This document shows, piece by piece, positions 22,653-30,814 of a stretch of 32,769 nt of DNA. This DNA comes from JAICYJ01 sp038212095. GTDB taxonomy: Bacteria > Actinomycetota > Thermoleophilia > Gaiellales > JAICJC01. Both the position numbers and the translations under genes were made by a program. The notes under the pieces are model-generated. The model saw only the letters and a program-made list of their open reading frames with translations. It was not told the DNA's origin and did not search any database. Every line of letters begins with the position of its first letter. Positions within the stretch are counted from its first letter, which is position 1. The DNA is taken from positions 1 to 32,769 of the forward strand of contig JBBQUW010000037.1 in assembly GCA_038212095.1 (NCBI GenBank), in the 5' to 3' direction.

Positions 22653-22835
22653 GTGTCCGAAGTGATCGATCGACGCGACATCCAGACTCTCATGTACTGC
22701 GTCCGGCTGACCGAGATCAGCGGGCAGTGGCAGTCCGGCTACCCCGTGCGAACGCCGCACGAGTTGGAGTGCAAGCTGGCTGAACTGCTGCGGCAGGTGG
22801 AGCGATCCCAGCTGTCGACGCAGACCGCCGCCTGA
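22653..22835 (+). CDS. small hypothetical protein, 60 residues
   Basis: The frame starts at GTG 22653 and gives a mixed, helix-prone protein (SEVIDRRDIQTLMYCVRLTE ... LAELLRQVERSQLSTQTAA) with no transmembrane part or known motif. It has no close Shine-Dalgarno and no clear -10 at the leaderless distance, so support is moderate. A stem-loop starting at 22834 overlaps its stop codon, consistent with a real 3' end. It lies between the divergent cytochrome gene and the convergent methyltransferase. I recognise no family. Confidence 0.45.
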   Translation: MSEVIDRRDIQTLMYCVRLTEISGQWQSGYPVRTPHELECKLAELLRQVERSQLSTQTAA

Positions 22836-22849
22836 CCCGGCGTCGGGTC
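22834..22849. terminator. stem-loop after the 60-codon ORF
   Basis: GACCCG-GCGT-CGGGTC is a perfect 6-bp stem with a 4-nt loop. It overlaps the stop of the 60-codon ORF and lies 21 bp before the methyltransferase stop, so it may serve both strands. No T-tract follows. Confidence 0.45.
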
Positions 22850-22870
22850 TACCGCCAGCGCACAACACCG

Positions 22871-23548
22871 TCAGCGAGCCCGCGCGTCCACGAACCGGGC
22901 CCGCCAGACGGTCGCGATGAAGCTCTCGCCGCCGATCAGCTCGCGAATGCGGTCGGCCGCCTCCTGCGGCGGATCCGACATCGCCAGCCACGGCTCGACC
23001 TGCCAGGTCGCGTCCCACCGCCGCTCCTCGGCGAGCTCGATCCCGAGCGGGCGAAGCAGGGACGCGACCTCGCCCTCGCGCGGCAGCCGCCGGTGCTCGG
23101 CGTCGCGCAGCCGCTCGATCTGCTCCCAGCGATCGGCGCGGCCGCGGTCGACGTCGGCGAGGTAGTCCTGCACCACGATCGCGCCGCCATCCGCCAGCAC
23201 CCTGACCGATTCGGCCAGCGTGCGCGGCACGTCGGACACGTGGTGCAAACTGTTGACGCATGTCACCAGGTCGAAGGCGCCATCGTCGAACGGCATCGAC
23301 TCAGCATCGCCGACCACGGCCCGCACGCCGGCCGGGGCGTACGCGAGCAGTGCCTGAGACGGGTCGAGCGCCACCGCCTCCAGACCCATACCGGCGAGTG
23401 CGGCGGACAGCAGCGCAGGTCCGGCACCGACGTCAAGCGCGCGCTGACCTGGCAACGGCCGGCACCACTCGACGAAGCCCGACCAGTCCTTCTCGCGAGC
23501 GGCGGCGGTGTACCGGTCAGCCGTCCTGTCGAACCTGCTCTCTGACAT
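22871..23548 (-). CDS. class I SAM-dependent methyltransferase
   Basis: This 225-residue protein has a Rossmann-type SAM domain: ALDVGAGPALLSAALA is motif I, VALDPSQALLAYA follows, then GDAESMPFDDGAFDLVTCVNSLHHVSD is the acidic motif and the post-II strand, as in UbiE/Methyltransf_11 proteins. The N-terminal RFDRTADRYTAA is typical. The target is unknown. The start at ATG 23548 overlaps the 3' end of cca by 32 bp, so it is the last gene of the acpS-to-cca operon. No substrate hint comes from the neighbours. Confidence 0.88.
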   Translation of the reverse strand: MSESRFDRTADRYTAAAREKDWSGFVEWCRPLPGQRALDVGAGPALLSAALAGMGLEAVALDPSQALLAYAPAGVRAVVGDAESMPFDDGAFDLVTCVNSLHHVSDVPRTLAESVRVLADGGAIVVQDYLADVDRGRADRWEQIERLRDAEHRRLPREGEVASLLRPLGIELAEERRWDATWQVEPWLAMSDPPQEAADRIRELIGGESFIATVWRARFVDARAR

Positions 23549-24911
23549 AGGCCAGCGCCTCCTCTCGGGTCGCCACGGCTCCGGCCGCCTGCTCCTCGGC
23601 CAGCAGCGCAACCAGCCGGCCGATCGTCGCGCCGCGGGCGTCGAACTGCTGCGCGATCTCGTCGCCGCGCAGCAGCGGTGGGCGCCGATCGCGCTCCAGC
23701 TCTGCGATCAGCGTCAGCATCTCGTCCGCGGTCTCGAGGTGGCGGCGCAGATGCCGCAGCCGCGAGCTCGGCCCGCGTGTGGCCAGTCGGTCGGCCAGAG
23801 ACAGCGTGACGCTCGAGCTCGACCAGGGCGACGTCTCGTTCAGGTAGCGGTGCGCGACGCGCAGACCGAGGGGCCGTGAAGGGATCGAGAAGCCCAGCGC
23901 CAGGTGCTCTCGGACAAGCATGGAGCAGAAGCGGGTCAGGTCGTTGGACGCCTTCCAGCGGCCGAGGATGGCAGACACCGCCGCGGCGCCCTCGCGATCG
24001 TGGCCCATGAAGCCGATCCGGCCGTCCACCTCGCGCCGCGTCTGCGGCTTTCGGATGTCGTGGAACAGCGCCGCCAGCCGCAGGCCCTGGCGAGCCGTCA
24101 GCTCGTCTCCGACCACGCGGTCGAGCTCCTGGCGGATGCGATCTGCGTGCCCCGGCAGGTAGTGCCCCTCGTGGTCGCCGATATCGGCGACCGCCTCGAC
24201 AACGTGCAGCGTGTGCTCCCACACGTCGAGCTGGTGATGCGGGCTCTGCAGGCAGCCGCGCAGCGGCACCATCTCCGGCAGAACCACCTCCAGCACCCCC
24301 AGACGGTCGGCGAGGCGCAGACCTTCAGCCGGACGGCGGCCGCCCAGCAGGCGGCACAGCTCGGCAAAGATCCGCTCCGCGGAGGGCTCGTTGGCCCGCG
24401 ACGCCCGTTCCTCCGCCAGACGCGCCGTCTGGTGGTCAATCTCGAAGCCGATCTCGTGCGCGATCCGGGGCAGCCGCAGCAGCCGCAACGGGTCGTCGTC
24501 GAACACCTGCGGAGAGACCGCCCGCAACAGCCCAGCGGCGAGGTCGTCGCGGCCACCGAGCGGGTCGACCGGCTCGCCGCCGGCCAGAGGTAGAGCGATC
24601 GCGTTGACCGTGAAGTCGCGCAGCGCGAGGTCCTGCTTCAGGGTGCCACGGCAGCGCGTGACGTCGATCGTCCGGCCATCGCCCACCACCCGCCACGCGC
24701 CGTGGCGCTCTGACAGTGGAAAGGGCGACCCGCCGATGCTGCCTGCCAGCGTCCGGGCGGTTGCGGCCGGATCGCCGTCCACCACCAGGTCGATGTCAAG
24801 CACCGGCCGGTCGAGCAGCAGGTCGCGAACGCTGCCGCCGACAAGCCAGGCGTCTGCGACCGGCGCCTGCGACCGGATCTCGGAGAGCCGGTCAGCTGCC
24901 GACGACGACAT
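23517..24911 (-). CDS. cca: CCA-adding enzyme / poly(A) polymerase family nucleotidyltransferase
   Basis: This 464-residue class II enzyme has the head motif LVGGSVRDLL followed by D39-I-D41 (metal aspartates), RDFTVNAIAL, the neck domain (DDPLRLLRLPRIA) and an HD domain (HDIRKP, with GHDREGA further on). It fits tRNA CCA addition, with poly(A) polymerase as the main alternative. The product would act on tRNAs such as the tRNA-Gly here, which lacks an encoded CCA. The ATG at 24911 overlaps the end of alr by 20 bp, so it is read from the same operon; the following methyltransferase overlaps it in turn. Confidence 0.88.
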   Translation of the reverse strand: MSSSAADRLSEIRSQAPVADAWLVGGSVRDLLLDRPVLDIDLVVDGDPAATARTLAGSIGGSPFPLSERHGAWRVVGDGRTIDVTRCRGTLKQDLALRDFTVNAIALPLAGGEPVDPLGGRDDLAAGLLRAVSPQVFDDDPLRLLRLPRIAHEIGFEIDHQTARLAEERASRANEPSAERIFAELCRLLGGRRPAEGLRLADRLGVLEVVLPEMVPLRGCLQSPHHQLDVWEHTLHVVEAVADIGDHEGHYLPGHADRIRQELDRVVGDELTARQGLRLAALFHDIRKPQTRREVDGRIGFMGHDREGAAAVSAILGRWKASNDLTRFCSMLVREHLALGFSIPSRPLGLRVAHRYLNETSPWSSSSVTLSLADRLATRGPSSRLRHLRRHLETADEMLTLIAELERDRRPPLLRGDEIAQQFDARGATIGRLVALLAEEQAAGAVATREEALAYVREQVRQDG

Positions 24912-26004
24912 GCTCCACCCTCCGGCGGCGGGGGGCGATGTCGGTCACGATCTCGTAGCTGATCGTGTCCGATCGCTGCGCCCACTCCTCCGCGCCGATC
25001 CGCTCGTCGCCGTCGGCACCGATCAGCACAACGGTGTCGCCCAGCTCCACGTCGCACTCGTCGCCGATCACGAAGGTCAGCTGGTCCATGCTGATGGTGG
25101 CTGCCACCCGCCGACGGCAGCCGCGCACCAGCACGTCCAGCTTGCCCGACAGGACGCGCGGGACGCCGTCCGCGTAGCCGGCCGGGGCGAGGCCGATCCA
25201 GGTCGGCCGATCGGCGATCAGGCGGCGCCCGTACCCCGCGCTCTCGCCCGGCTGCAGCAGCTTGACCTGGGCGACGTAGCTCTCGAACCGCAGCGCTGGG
25301 CGCAGGCCATGTTCGCCACCGGCATCCTGGAAGGGCGAGAGGCCATAGACGGCGATGCCGCAACGAACCGCATCCCAGCACGCGCCCGGCGTGATGAGCG
25401 TGGCGGCGCTGTTTGCGATATGACGCGGACAGGGCGGGAAGCGCTCCGCCAGAGCGGCGAACCGCTCCAGCTGCAGGCGAGTGTGGTCGGCGTCCTCGTC
25501 GGCGACGGCGAGGTGGCTCATCAAGCCGCCCAGCCGCAGCTGGGTCGATGCGCCCAGCAGGTCGGCCGCCCGCAACGCGTCGTCAGCCGACATGCCCCAC
25601 CGGCCCATGCCCGTGTCAGCCTTGACGTGAACCGCCAGCGGCTGGCGAGCGCCGGCCAGCAGGCGGGCGAGCGCCTCCAGCGAGGAGACGGCGACGTCCA
25701 CGCCGGCGACGTCCTGCTCCTCGCCGGGCGCCAGCGGGCTCATCACCAACACCGGCGCGTCCGGGATATCGCTTCGCAACGCGCGCGCCTCCTCCCAGGT
25801 CGCGACGGCCAGCCGGGCGGCACCGGCAGCCAGCGCCGCCCGGCCGACCACGGATGCGCCGTGGCCGTAGCCGTCCGCCTTTACCACCGCCCACAGCTCG
25901 GCCGGGGCGGCCCGCTCGCACAGCAGCGAGACGTTGTCGGCGACCGCGCCCAGATCGACCGTCACCGTCGCACGCGAGACGCGCTGGGATGAGTCGGCTA
26001 CCAC
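24892..26004 (-). CDS. alr: alanine racemase
   Basis: This 370-residue PLP enzyme makes D-alanine for peptidoglycan. K42 in VVKADGYGHG is the PLP lysine, and Y277 in APAGYADGVPR is the second catalytic base; ATISMDQ carries the other conserved site. The domain order is a TIM barrel followed by a beta-domain, and the length is usual. It starts at GTG 26004, overlapping the CBS gene stop by 7 bp, in the operon acpS-nnrD-CBS-alr-cca-methyltransferase. The acpS-nnrD-alr neighbourhood is common in actinobacteria. The usual tsaE-tsaB-rimI set downstream of alr is not present here; cca follows instead. Confidence 0.96.
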   Translation of the reverse strand: MVADSSQRVSRATVTVDLGAVADNVSLLCERAAPAELWAVVKADGYGHGASVVGRAALAAGAARLAVATWEEARALRSDIPDAPVLVMSPLAPGEEQDVAGVDVAVSSLEALARLLAGARQPLAVHVKADTGMGRWGMSADDALRAADLLGASTQLRLGGLMSHLAVADEDADHTRLQLERFAALAERFPPCPRHIANSAATLITPGACWDAVRCGIAVYGLSPFQDAGGEHGLRPALRFESYVAQVKLLQPGESAGYGRRLIADRPTWIGLAPAGYADGVPRVLSGKLDVLVRGCRRRVAATISMDQLTFVIGDECDVELGDTVVLIGADGDERIGAEEWAQRSDTISYEIVTDIAPRRRRVEHVVVGS

Positions 26005-26465
26005 TCCTCCGCGAGCGCGCGCACGATGTCGGCCCGCGAGATCACCCCCGCCACCGCTCCGGTCTGATCGACCACCGGCAGTCGGTTGACGTTGTGCTCG
26101 ACCATCCGGGAGGCGGCCTCGTGCACCGTCTCGTCGGCGGTGATGGTGACCGGCTCGGCCGACATCAGATCCTCGACCGTGGTGCCGAACGCCCGCCGGA
26201 ACCGCTCACGCCAGTGATCCATCCGCTCGAGAAAGATCACCCCACCAAGCAGCGGCAGCGTGTGAGGCATGTCGGCGTCGTCGTTCAGCTCCTGGAATAC
26301 GAGGTCGGCCTGGCCGACCATGCCGACCAGCTTTCCATCGGCGACAACCGGTACGCTGGACAGACCCTCTTCGGACAGGATGTGCGCCAGCTCGGCGATG
26401 CCGGTGTCGGGGGCGACTGTCGGGCCGCCGGCGCGCATCCGCTGTGAAACCTTCTCGTCAATCAT
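25998..26465 (-). CDS. CBS-pair domain protein
   Basis: This 155-residue protein is made of two CBS motifs, about residues 8-65 (VAPDTGIAELAHILSEEGL ... VPVVADGKLVGMVGQADL) and about 95-152 (VTITADETVHEAASRMVEH ... LPVVDQTGAVAGVISRADI), separated by an acidic, Trp-containing linker. CBS pairs usually bind adenosine nucleotides and sense energy state or S-adenosylmethionine. No catalytic domain is attached. The ATG at 26465 overlaps the nnrD stop as ATGA (26462-26465). Its position between nnrD and alr suggests regulation of one of those, but this is inference. Confidence 0.88.
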   Translation of the reverse strand: MIDEKVSQRMRAGGPTVAPDTGIAELAHILSEEGLSSVPVVADGKLVGMVGQADLVFQELNDDADMPHTLPLLGGVIFLERMDHWRERFRRAFGTTVEDLMSAEPVTITADETVHEAASRMVEHNVNRLPVVDQTGAVAGVISRADIVRALAEEW

Positions 26466-27967
26466 CTGTCCGTCGCTCTCTTGAAGACTGTCGGCAGGGC
26501 GTCGATCACGTCGCTGCTGATGATACCGTCGGGGCCGAGCGCCTCCGCCGCTGCCCGACCGGCGCGGGCATGTGCGACAGCTCCGCAGCACGCGGCCGTC
26601 CATGGGTCGAGCCCGCGCGCCAGCATCGAGGCGATGATGCCTGTCAGCACGTCGCCCGATCCGGCAGTGGCCAGGCCCGGCGTGTCGGAGACCGAGACCA
26701 CGACCCGCTCGCCGTCGGCCGCCGCGATCAGCGTGTCGGCGCCCTTCAGCAACACCACGGCGCGGCCGCGAGTGGCCGCCTCGCGCACCGCCGCCAGCCG
26801 GTTCTCTCGCACCCAGCCGGCATCGCGGCCCAGCAGCCGCGCCATCTCGCCCTCATGCGGCGTCAGCACGGCCGGCCGCCGCCTGCGGGCGATCAGCTCC
26901 AGATCGCCGCTCAGCGCGAACAGGGCGTCCGCGTCGATCACGATCGAGCCGCGGTGCCCAGCCGCGAGCCGGCGCGCCATCGTCCCCGCCTCGGCGTCGC
27001 GACCCAGGCCGGGGCCGAGCGCGACGGCTCCCGCACGCGACGCCAGCTCGAGTGCCTCGGGCAGCGGACGCACCATCAACTCCGGGCGCCGGCCCTCGAT
27101 CTGCGCCACCAGGTGGCCGGGTACCGCCAGCCAGGCCAGCCCAGCTCCGGCCCGCAGCGCCGCGGTGCCGCACAGCAGCGGCGCGCCCAGCATGCCGACT
27201 GCGCCGCCCACCACCAGCACCGAGCCGGCGCTGTACTTGGTGGACGCTGGGGACTTGGCAGGCACCTGGAGCAGCAGGTCGCGGGTTGCCAGCGCGGCCC
27301 GTGTGGGGCGCTCGAGCTGCGGCGGGATGCCGATGTCGGCGACCACGATCGCGCCGGTGTGGCGGCTGCCGGGCGCGACGACCAGTCCCAGCTTGGGCCC
27401 ATGGAAGGCGACCGTCAGGGCGGCGCGAACAGCTTCGCCCTCGACGACGCCGGTCGACGCGTCCACTCCGGAGGGCACATCCAGCGACACCACCGGCCTG
27501 CCGCAGGCGTTGACGGCAGCGATCACGGCTGCGGCGTCGATCCGGGCGCGGCCGCTGAATCCGACGCCGAACAGCGCATCCACAACCAGGTCGGCGCGGC
27601 GCAGCGCGGCCCGCAGCGCGGCGCGTCCCGGCCGGCGCACGATCGCGACGCCCAGGCGTTCGGCGGCTTCCAGGTTTGCGCGAGCGTCGATCGAGAGCTT
27701 GGAGGCAACGCCCACCAGCAGCACCTGCACCGAGCGGCCGGCGGCGTGCAGGTGGCGGGCGACGACGAAGCCGTCGCCGGCGTTGTTACCCGATCCGCAG
27801 ACGATGGCGACGCGCCGGGCATCGGCGAACCGCTCGCCGATCTCGTGCGCGGCGGCGAGGCCGGCTCGCTCCATCAGCACGGCGCCGGGCAGCCCGAGGC
27901 CCTCGATGGCCGCGTCGTCCAACGCCCGGATCTCGTCGCTGTCGTACAGCGGGAGCAGGCCGCTCAC
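26462..27967 (-). CDS. nnrD: bifunctional NAD(P)H-hydrate epimerase/dehydratase
   Basis: This 501-residue protein repairs damaged NAD(P)H hydrates. The N-terminal YjeF epimerase domain (about 1-210) has CGSGNNAGDGFVVARHL, a variant of GNNGGDG. The C-terminal ADP-dependent dehydratase domain (about 225-500) has LTPHEGEMARLLG, VVLLKGADTLIAA and TAGSGDVLTGIIASM. The start GTG 27967 overlaps the acpS stop as GTGA (27964-27967), and its own stop overlaps the CBS gene start. The two halves correspond to nnrE and nnrD fused, as is usual in bacteria. The same frame remains open upstream of 27967 only as a shadow of acpS. Confidence 0.94.
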   Translation of the reverse strand: MSGLLPLYDSDEIRALDDAAIEGLGLPGAVLMERAGLAAAHEIGERFADARRVAIVCGSGNNAGDGFVVARHLHAAGRSVQVLLVGVASKLSIDARANLEAAERLGVAIVRRPGRAALRAALRRADLVVDALFGVGFSGRARIDAAAVIAAVNACGRPVVSLDVPSGVDASTGVVEGEAVRAALTVAFHGPKLGLVVAPGSRHTGAIVVADIGIPPQLERPTRAALATRDLLLQVPAKSPASTKYSAGSVLVVGGAVGMLGAPLLCGTAALRAGAGLAWLAVPGHLVAQIEGRRPELMVRPLPEALELASRAGAVALGPGLGRDAEAGTMARRLAAGHRGSIVIDADALFALSGDLELIARRRRPAVLTPHEGEMARLLGRDAGWVRENRLAAVREAATRGRAVVLLKGADTLIAAADGERVVVSVSDTPGLATAGSGDVLTGIIASMLARGLDPWTAACCGAVAHARAGRAAAEALGPDGIISSDVIDALPTVFKRATDR

Positions 27968-28323
27968 GGCTCGTGCACAACGGCGACGGCGGCCGCCATT
28001 CCCCGCGAGTGGGTCATCGAGAGGTCGATCGCACCGGCGCCGAACCGCTCGGCCAGGGCGGCCACCTGTCCGGACAGGGTGACCGACGGCTTCGGCCGGC
28101 CGGCGATCTCGATGTCGCGCCACATGAACTCAACGCCGCAGCCGATCGCCTTGCCGACCGCCTCCTTCCCGGCGAAGCGCGCGGCGAAGTGCTGCGCCGG
28201 GTTGGGCCGCGAGAAGCAGTAGTCACGCTCGCGCTGCGTGAAGACTCGATCGGCGAAGCGCGGGCGCTTCTCCAGCGCAGCACGCACGCGATCGATCTCG
28301 ATCATGTCGATGCCGACCCGCAT
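27964..28323 (-). CDS. acpS: holo-[acyl-carrier-protein] synthase
   Basis: This 119-residue protein transfers 4'-phosphopantetheine from CoA to acyl carrier protein. It has the two family motifs: GIDMIEIDRV with metal-binding D6, and ARFAGKEAVGKAIG with E54 and K58. The size is normal. It heads the operon that continues to nnrD through a GTGA overlap. TAGACT (minus strand) ends 6 nt before the ATG and no Shine-Dalgarno is seen, so a leaderless transcript is likely. It is divergent from the MBL-fold gene. Confidence 0.95.
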   Translation of the reverse strand: MRVGIDMIEIDRVRAALEKRPRFADRVFTQRERDYCFSRPNPAQHFAARFAGKEAVGKAIGCGVEFMWRDIEIAGRPKPSVTLSGQVAALAERFGAGAIDLSMTHSRGMAAAVAVVHEP

Positions 28324-28329
28324 CGGCGC

Positions 28330-28335
28330 AGTCTA
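28330..28335 (-). promoter_or_regulatory. -10 element, leaderless start of the acpS operon
   Basis: TAGACT on the minus strand ends 6 nt before the ATG at 28323. Confidence 0.6.
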
Positions 28336-28420
28336 GATGCCGCGGCCGGCACGGCCACGCAACGATTCGCCACCACCCCCTGTACAGGGCTTTGACTCCG
28401 ATTATTGGCCCGCGAGTTGG

Positions 28421-28426
28421 TAGGGT
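28421..28426 (+). promoter_or_regulatory. -10 element of the MBL/GNAT operon
   Basis: TAGGGT ends 7 nt before the GTG at 28434. TTGACT at 28392-28397 is too far (23 bp) for a classical -35, so only the -10 is supported. Confidence 0.4.
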
Positions 28427-28433
28427 TGACGGC

Positions 28434-29225
28434 GTGAGCCGTTCCGTCCAGCTGACCGAGAGTGCAACCTGGTGGCCGAGCGTGCTGTGGCAGACGACAA
28501 CGCTCGAGCTCGTGCGCGGGCGCGAGCGGCTGCTTGTCGACCCGGGAATCGCGCCGTGGGAGGTGCTCGAGGCGGCCGGCGACGGCGTCGCCACCATCCT
28601 GATCACCCACGCAGACTGGGATCACGTGATGGGCATCGGCCTCCTGCCCGAGGCCCGCGTCCACGCCTCCGCCGCATCCGCCCGGCGGATCGCCGGTGGA
28701 GAGGCACGGGAATCGATCGAGCGGGAGGCCGGCGCGTTCGCCATTCCGCTCGAACGGCTCGACGGCATGCGCGTCGACCAGCTGCTGCCCGAGGACGGCG
28801 GCGAGACGCTGCTCGGCAGCTTCACCGCCGTCTGCCACGCGGCCCTCGGGCACACCGATGACGGGATCGCCACCTGGCTGCCTGAGGAGCGGCTGCTGGT
28901 CGCAGGCGACCATCTCTCCCACCTCGAGCTGCCCCTGATCCAGGACTCGGCATCGCGCTACCGATCGACACTGCAGCTGCTGACCGGCCTGATCGAGCGG
29001 GAGCGGCCGGCGCTGGTCGTGGTCGGCCACGGCCGGCCGCAGCCCTCCGACGACGCGCTGCGCATAGCTGAACAGGACGCCGCCTACGTCGAGGCAGTGA
29101 TCGCCTTCGCCGAAGCGGGCGGCGATCCCGATCGGTTCGCCGACGTTCCACACCCCGACCGCGCTGACTCCACCGAGCACGCGGGCAACGTCCAGCGGGC
29201 CTGCCTCGCCGTGGCCGGCGGATGA
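28434..29225 (+). CDS. metallo-beta-lactamase-fold hydrolase
   Basis: This 263-residue protein has the MBL metal ligands in order: H59-A-D61-W-D63-H64 (the usual HxHxDH with Asp at the second His position), H140 in ALGHTDD, D159-H160 in VAGDHLSH and H199 in VVGHGRP. It is the hydrolase type with no sign of a resistance enzyme; the substrate is unknown. I took GTG 28434, preceded by TAGGGT at 7 nt, in preference to an upstream in-frame TTG. Its stop overlaps the first GNAT start as ATGA (29222-29225), so the three genes MBL-GNAT-GNAT form an operon. Confidence 0.88.
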   Translation: MSRSVQLTESATWWPSVLWQTTTLELVRGRERLLVDPGIAPWEVLEAAGDGVATILITHADWDHVMGIGLLPEARVHASAASARRIAGGEARESIEREAGAFAIPLERLDGMRVDQLLPEDGGETLLGSFTAVCHAALGHTDDGIATWLPEERLLVAGDHLSHLELPLIQDSASRYRSTLQLLTGLIERERPALVVVGHGRPQPSDDALRIAEQDAAYVEAVIAFAEAGGDPDRFADVPHPDRADSTEHAGNVQRACLAVAGG

Positions 29226-29983
29226 CGGCAACGCTCGAGGTGCTACGCATGCTCGCCGAGGATGCGCTTGCGCCCCCTCCTCCGCCGGGAGCTTCCAGTC
29301 GGAGGTTCGTCACCGAGGCATACGTCGTCGAGGTCGGGCCGGAACCGTCGCCCGACATGAACATCGTGCTGCGGCTTCGCCTTGACGGCCTCGACCTGAT
29401 CGAGGTGCGCAACCAGGCGCGCAGCCTGTTCGACGCCGCCGGCCGGCGCGAGGCGACGTGGGAGGTTGCCAGCAGCGCCACGCCGGATGGGCTGCTCGAG
29501 CGGCTGCGGGAGATCGGGCTGGTCGACCACGAGACAGCGTCGGTGCTGGCCCTGGCGATCAGCGACGAGCCGGCCGGCCCCACCGAGGGTGTGACCGTGG
29601 AGCGGGTGGAGCGTGAGGAGCAGTTCCAGGAGGTGCGCGAGCTGTACCTGGAGGCGGATGGCTGGGCACCCGGAGACGAGTGGCTGCACGGCTCCGGCTT
29701 CGTCACCCGGTTCCTGGCGCGGATCGATGGCCGCGCCGTTGCCACAGCCGACATCACGTGGCTGGAGGATGAGCGGGCGGCCTTTCTGGGCGGCGCCCTC
29801 ACCCACCCGCAGTGGCGCCGACGGGGCGCCTACCGTGCGCTGGTGCATGCCCGCTGGGAGGCCGCCCTCGCCGCCGGCCGCGAGCTGCTGGTGACCCAGT
29901 CGGAGCCCATGTCCCAGCCGATCCTGCGCCGGCTCGGCTTCGACGTCGTCGGCCGCATCGACGTCCTGCTGGACCGTTGGTAG
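29222..29983 (+). CDS. GNAT family N-acetyltransferase with an extra N-terminal domain (paralogue 1)
   Basis: This 253-residue protein has an N-terminal region (about 1-115) and a C-terminal GNAT domain (about 120-253). The acetyl-CoA loop is seen as PQWRRRGAYRALVHARW, and the terminal strands as LGFDVVGRIDVLLDRW. It is a paralogue of the next gene: WEVASSATPDGL here matches WEVGSSATPQGL there, and the C-terminal third aligns throughout. The substrate is unknown. It is coupled to the MBL gene by ATGA; the next gene begins 1 bp after its stop. Confidence 0.85.
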   Translation: MTATLEVLRMLAEDALAPPPPPGASSRRFVTEAYVVEVGPEPSPDMNIVLRLRLDGLDLIEVRNQARSLFDAAGRREATWEVASSATPDGLLERLREIGLVDHETASVLALAISDEPAGPTEGVTVERVEREEQFQEVRELYLEADGWAPGDEWLHGSGFVTRFLARIDGRAVATADITWLEDERAAFLGGALTHPQWRRRGAYRALVHARWEAALAAGRELLVTQSEPMSQPILRRLGFDVVGRIDVLLDRW

Positions 29984-29984
29984 C

Positions 29985-30773
29985 GTGACGCCCATCAGCG
30001 AGCAGGTGCTGGGCCTGGCCGAGGACGCGAACACCCATACGCCGCTCGGCGAGGGCGACGAACGGATCGTCGAGCCGCGCTTCGTGCTGTGGATGGGACC
30101 CGGCACCGAACCGCACTGGAACGTTGCACAGCGGCTGCGGATGCGCGAGGACGAGGTGGACGAGGTGCGCTGCGAGGTGCATCGCGTGCTGCGGGCGCGC
30201 GGCCGCGGCGCGTGCACCTGGGAGGTCGGCAGCTCGGCGACGCCGCAGGGCCTGGCCGCGCTGCTTCGCAAACGCGGGCTGGTGGAGGACGAGCCGGATC
30301 CGATCCAGATCGGGATGGTGCTGGACGCCGCGCCTCCACCCGCACCCGCCGGGGTCGACGTGCGGCGGGTGGAGACGGCGGCCGACCACGCCACCAGCGA
30401 ACGGATCGCCCATCGCTGCTTCGGCATGCCCGAGCCCAGCGATCACCAACTGGCCGAAAGCTACGCGCGCCGCCACGAGCAGTCCCGCCGCTACCTGGCC
30501 CGCGTCGACGGCCGCGACGTGGCCACCGCCACCGCCACCCACACCGCCCACGGCGTCGTGCTGAACGCCGGCTCGACCCTGCCCGACGCCCGCGGCCGCG
30601 GCGCCTACCGCGCACTCGTGCGCGCCCGCTGGGACGATGCCCGGGCGGCCGGCACGCCGGTGCTCATCACGCAGGCCGGACAGATGTCGCTGCCGATCCT
30701 GGAACGGCTGGGATTTCGCCCGGTGTGCCGGATCGAGGTGCTGCTGGACGATTTCGGTACCACCTCCGCCTGA
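29985..30773 (+). CDS. GNAT family N-acetyltransferase (paralogue 2)
   Basis: This 262-residue protein is a tandem duplicate of the preceding gene, with the same extra N-terminal domain (VLWMGPGTEPHWNVAQRLR parallels VVEVGPEPSPDMNIVLRLR). The C-terminal GNAT domain has ARGRGAYRALVRARWDDARA and the ending LGFRPVCRIEVLLDDF. The two diverge most in the acceptor half (about 120-195), so they probably act on different substrates. The GTG at 29985 follows the previous TAG by one base, so translation is likely coupled. Confidence 0.85.
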   Translation: MTPISEQVLGLAEDANTHTPLGEGDERIVEPRFVLWMGPGTEPHWNVAQRLRMREDEVDEVRCEVHRVLRARGRGACTWEVGSSATPQGLAALLRKRGLVEDEPDPIQIGMVLDAAPPPAPAGVDVRRVETAADHATSERIAHRCFGMPEPSDHQLAESYARRHEQSRRYLARVDGRDVATATATHTAHGVVLNAGSTLPDARGRGAYRALVRARWDDARAAGTPVLITQAGQMSLPILERLGFRPVCRIEVLLDDFGTTSA

Positions 30774-30802
30774 GGCTGCCGGAGCCGGCGACGCCCGCCA
30801 AC

Positions 30803-30808
30803 TACACT
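30803..30808 (+). promoter_or_regulatory. -10 element, leaderless start of the M50 protease gene
   Basis: TACACT ends 6 nt before the ATG at 30815. I see no -35 at 16-18 bp. Confidence 0.5.
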
Positions 30809-30814
30809 TCGGAC

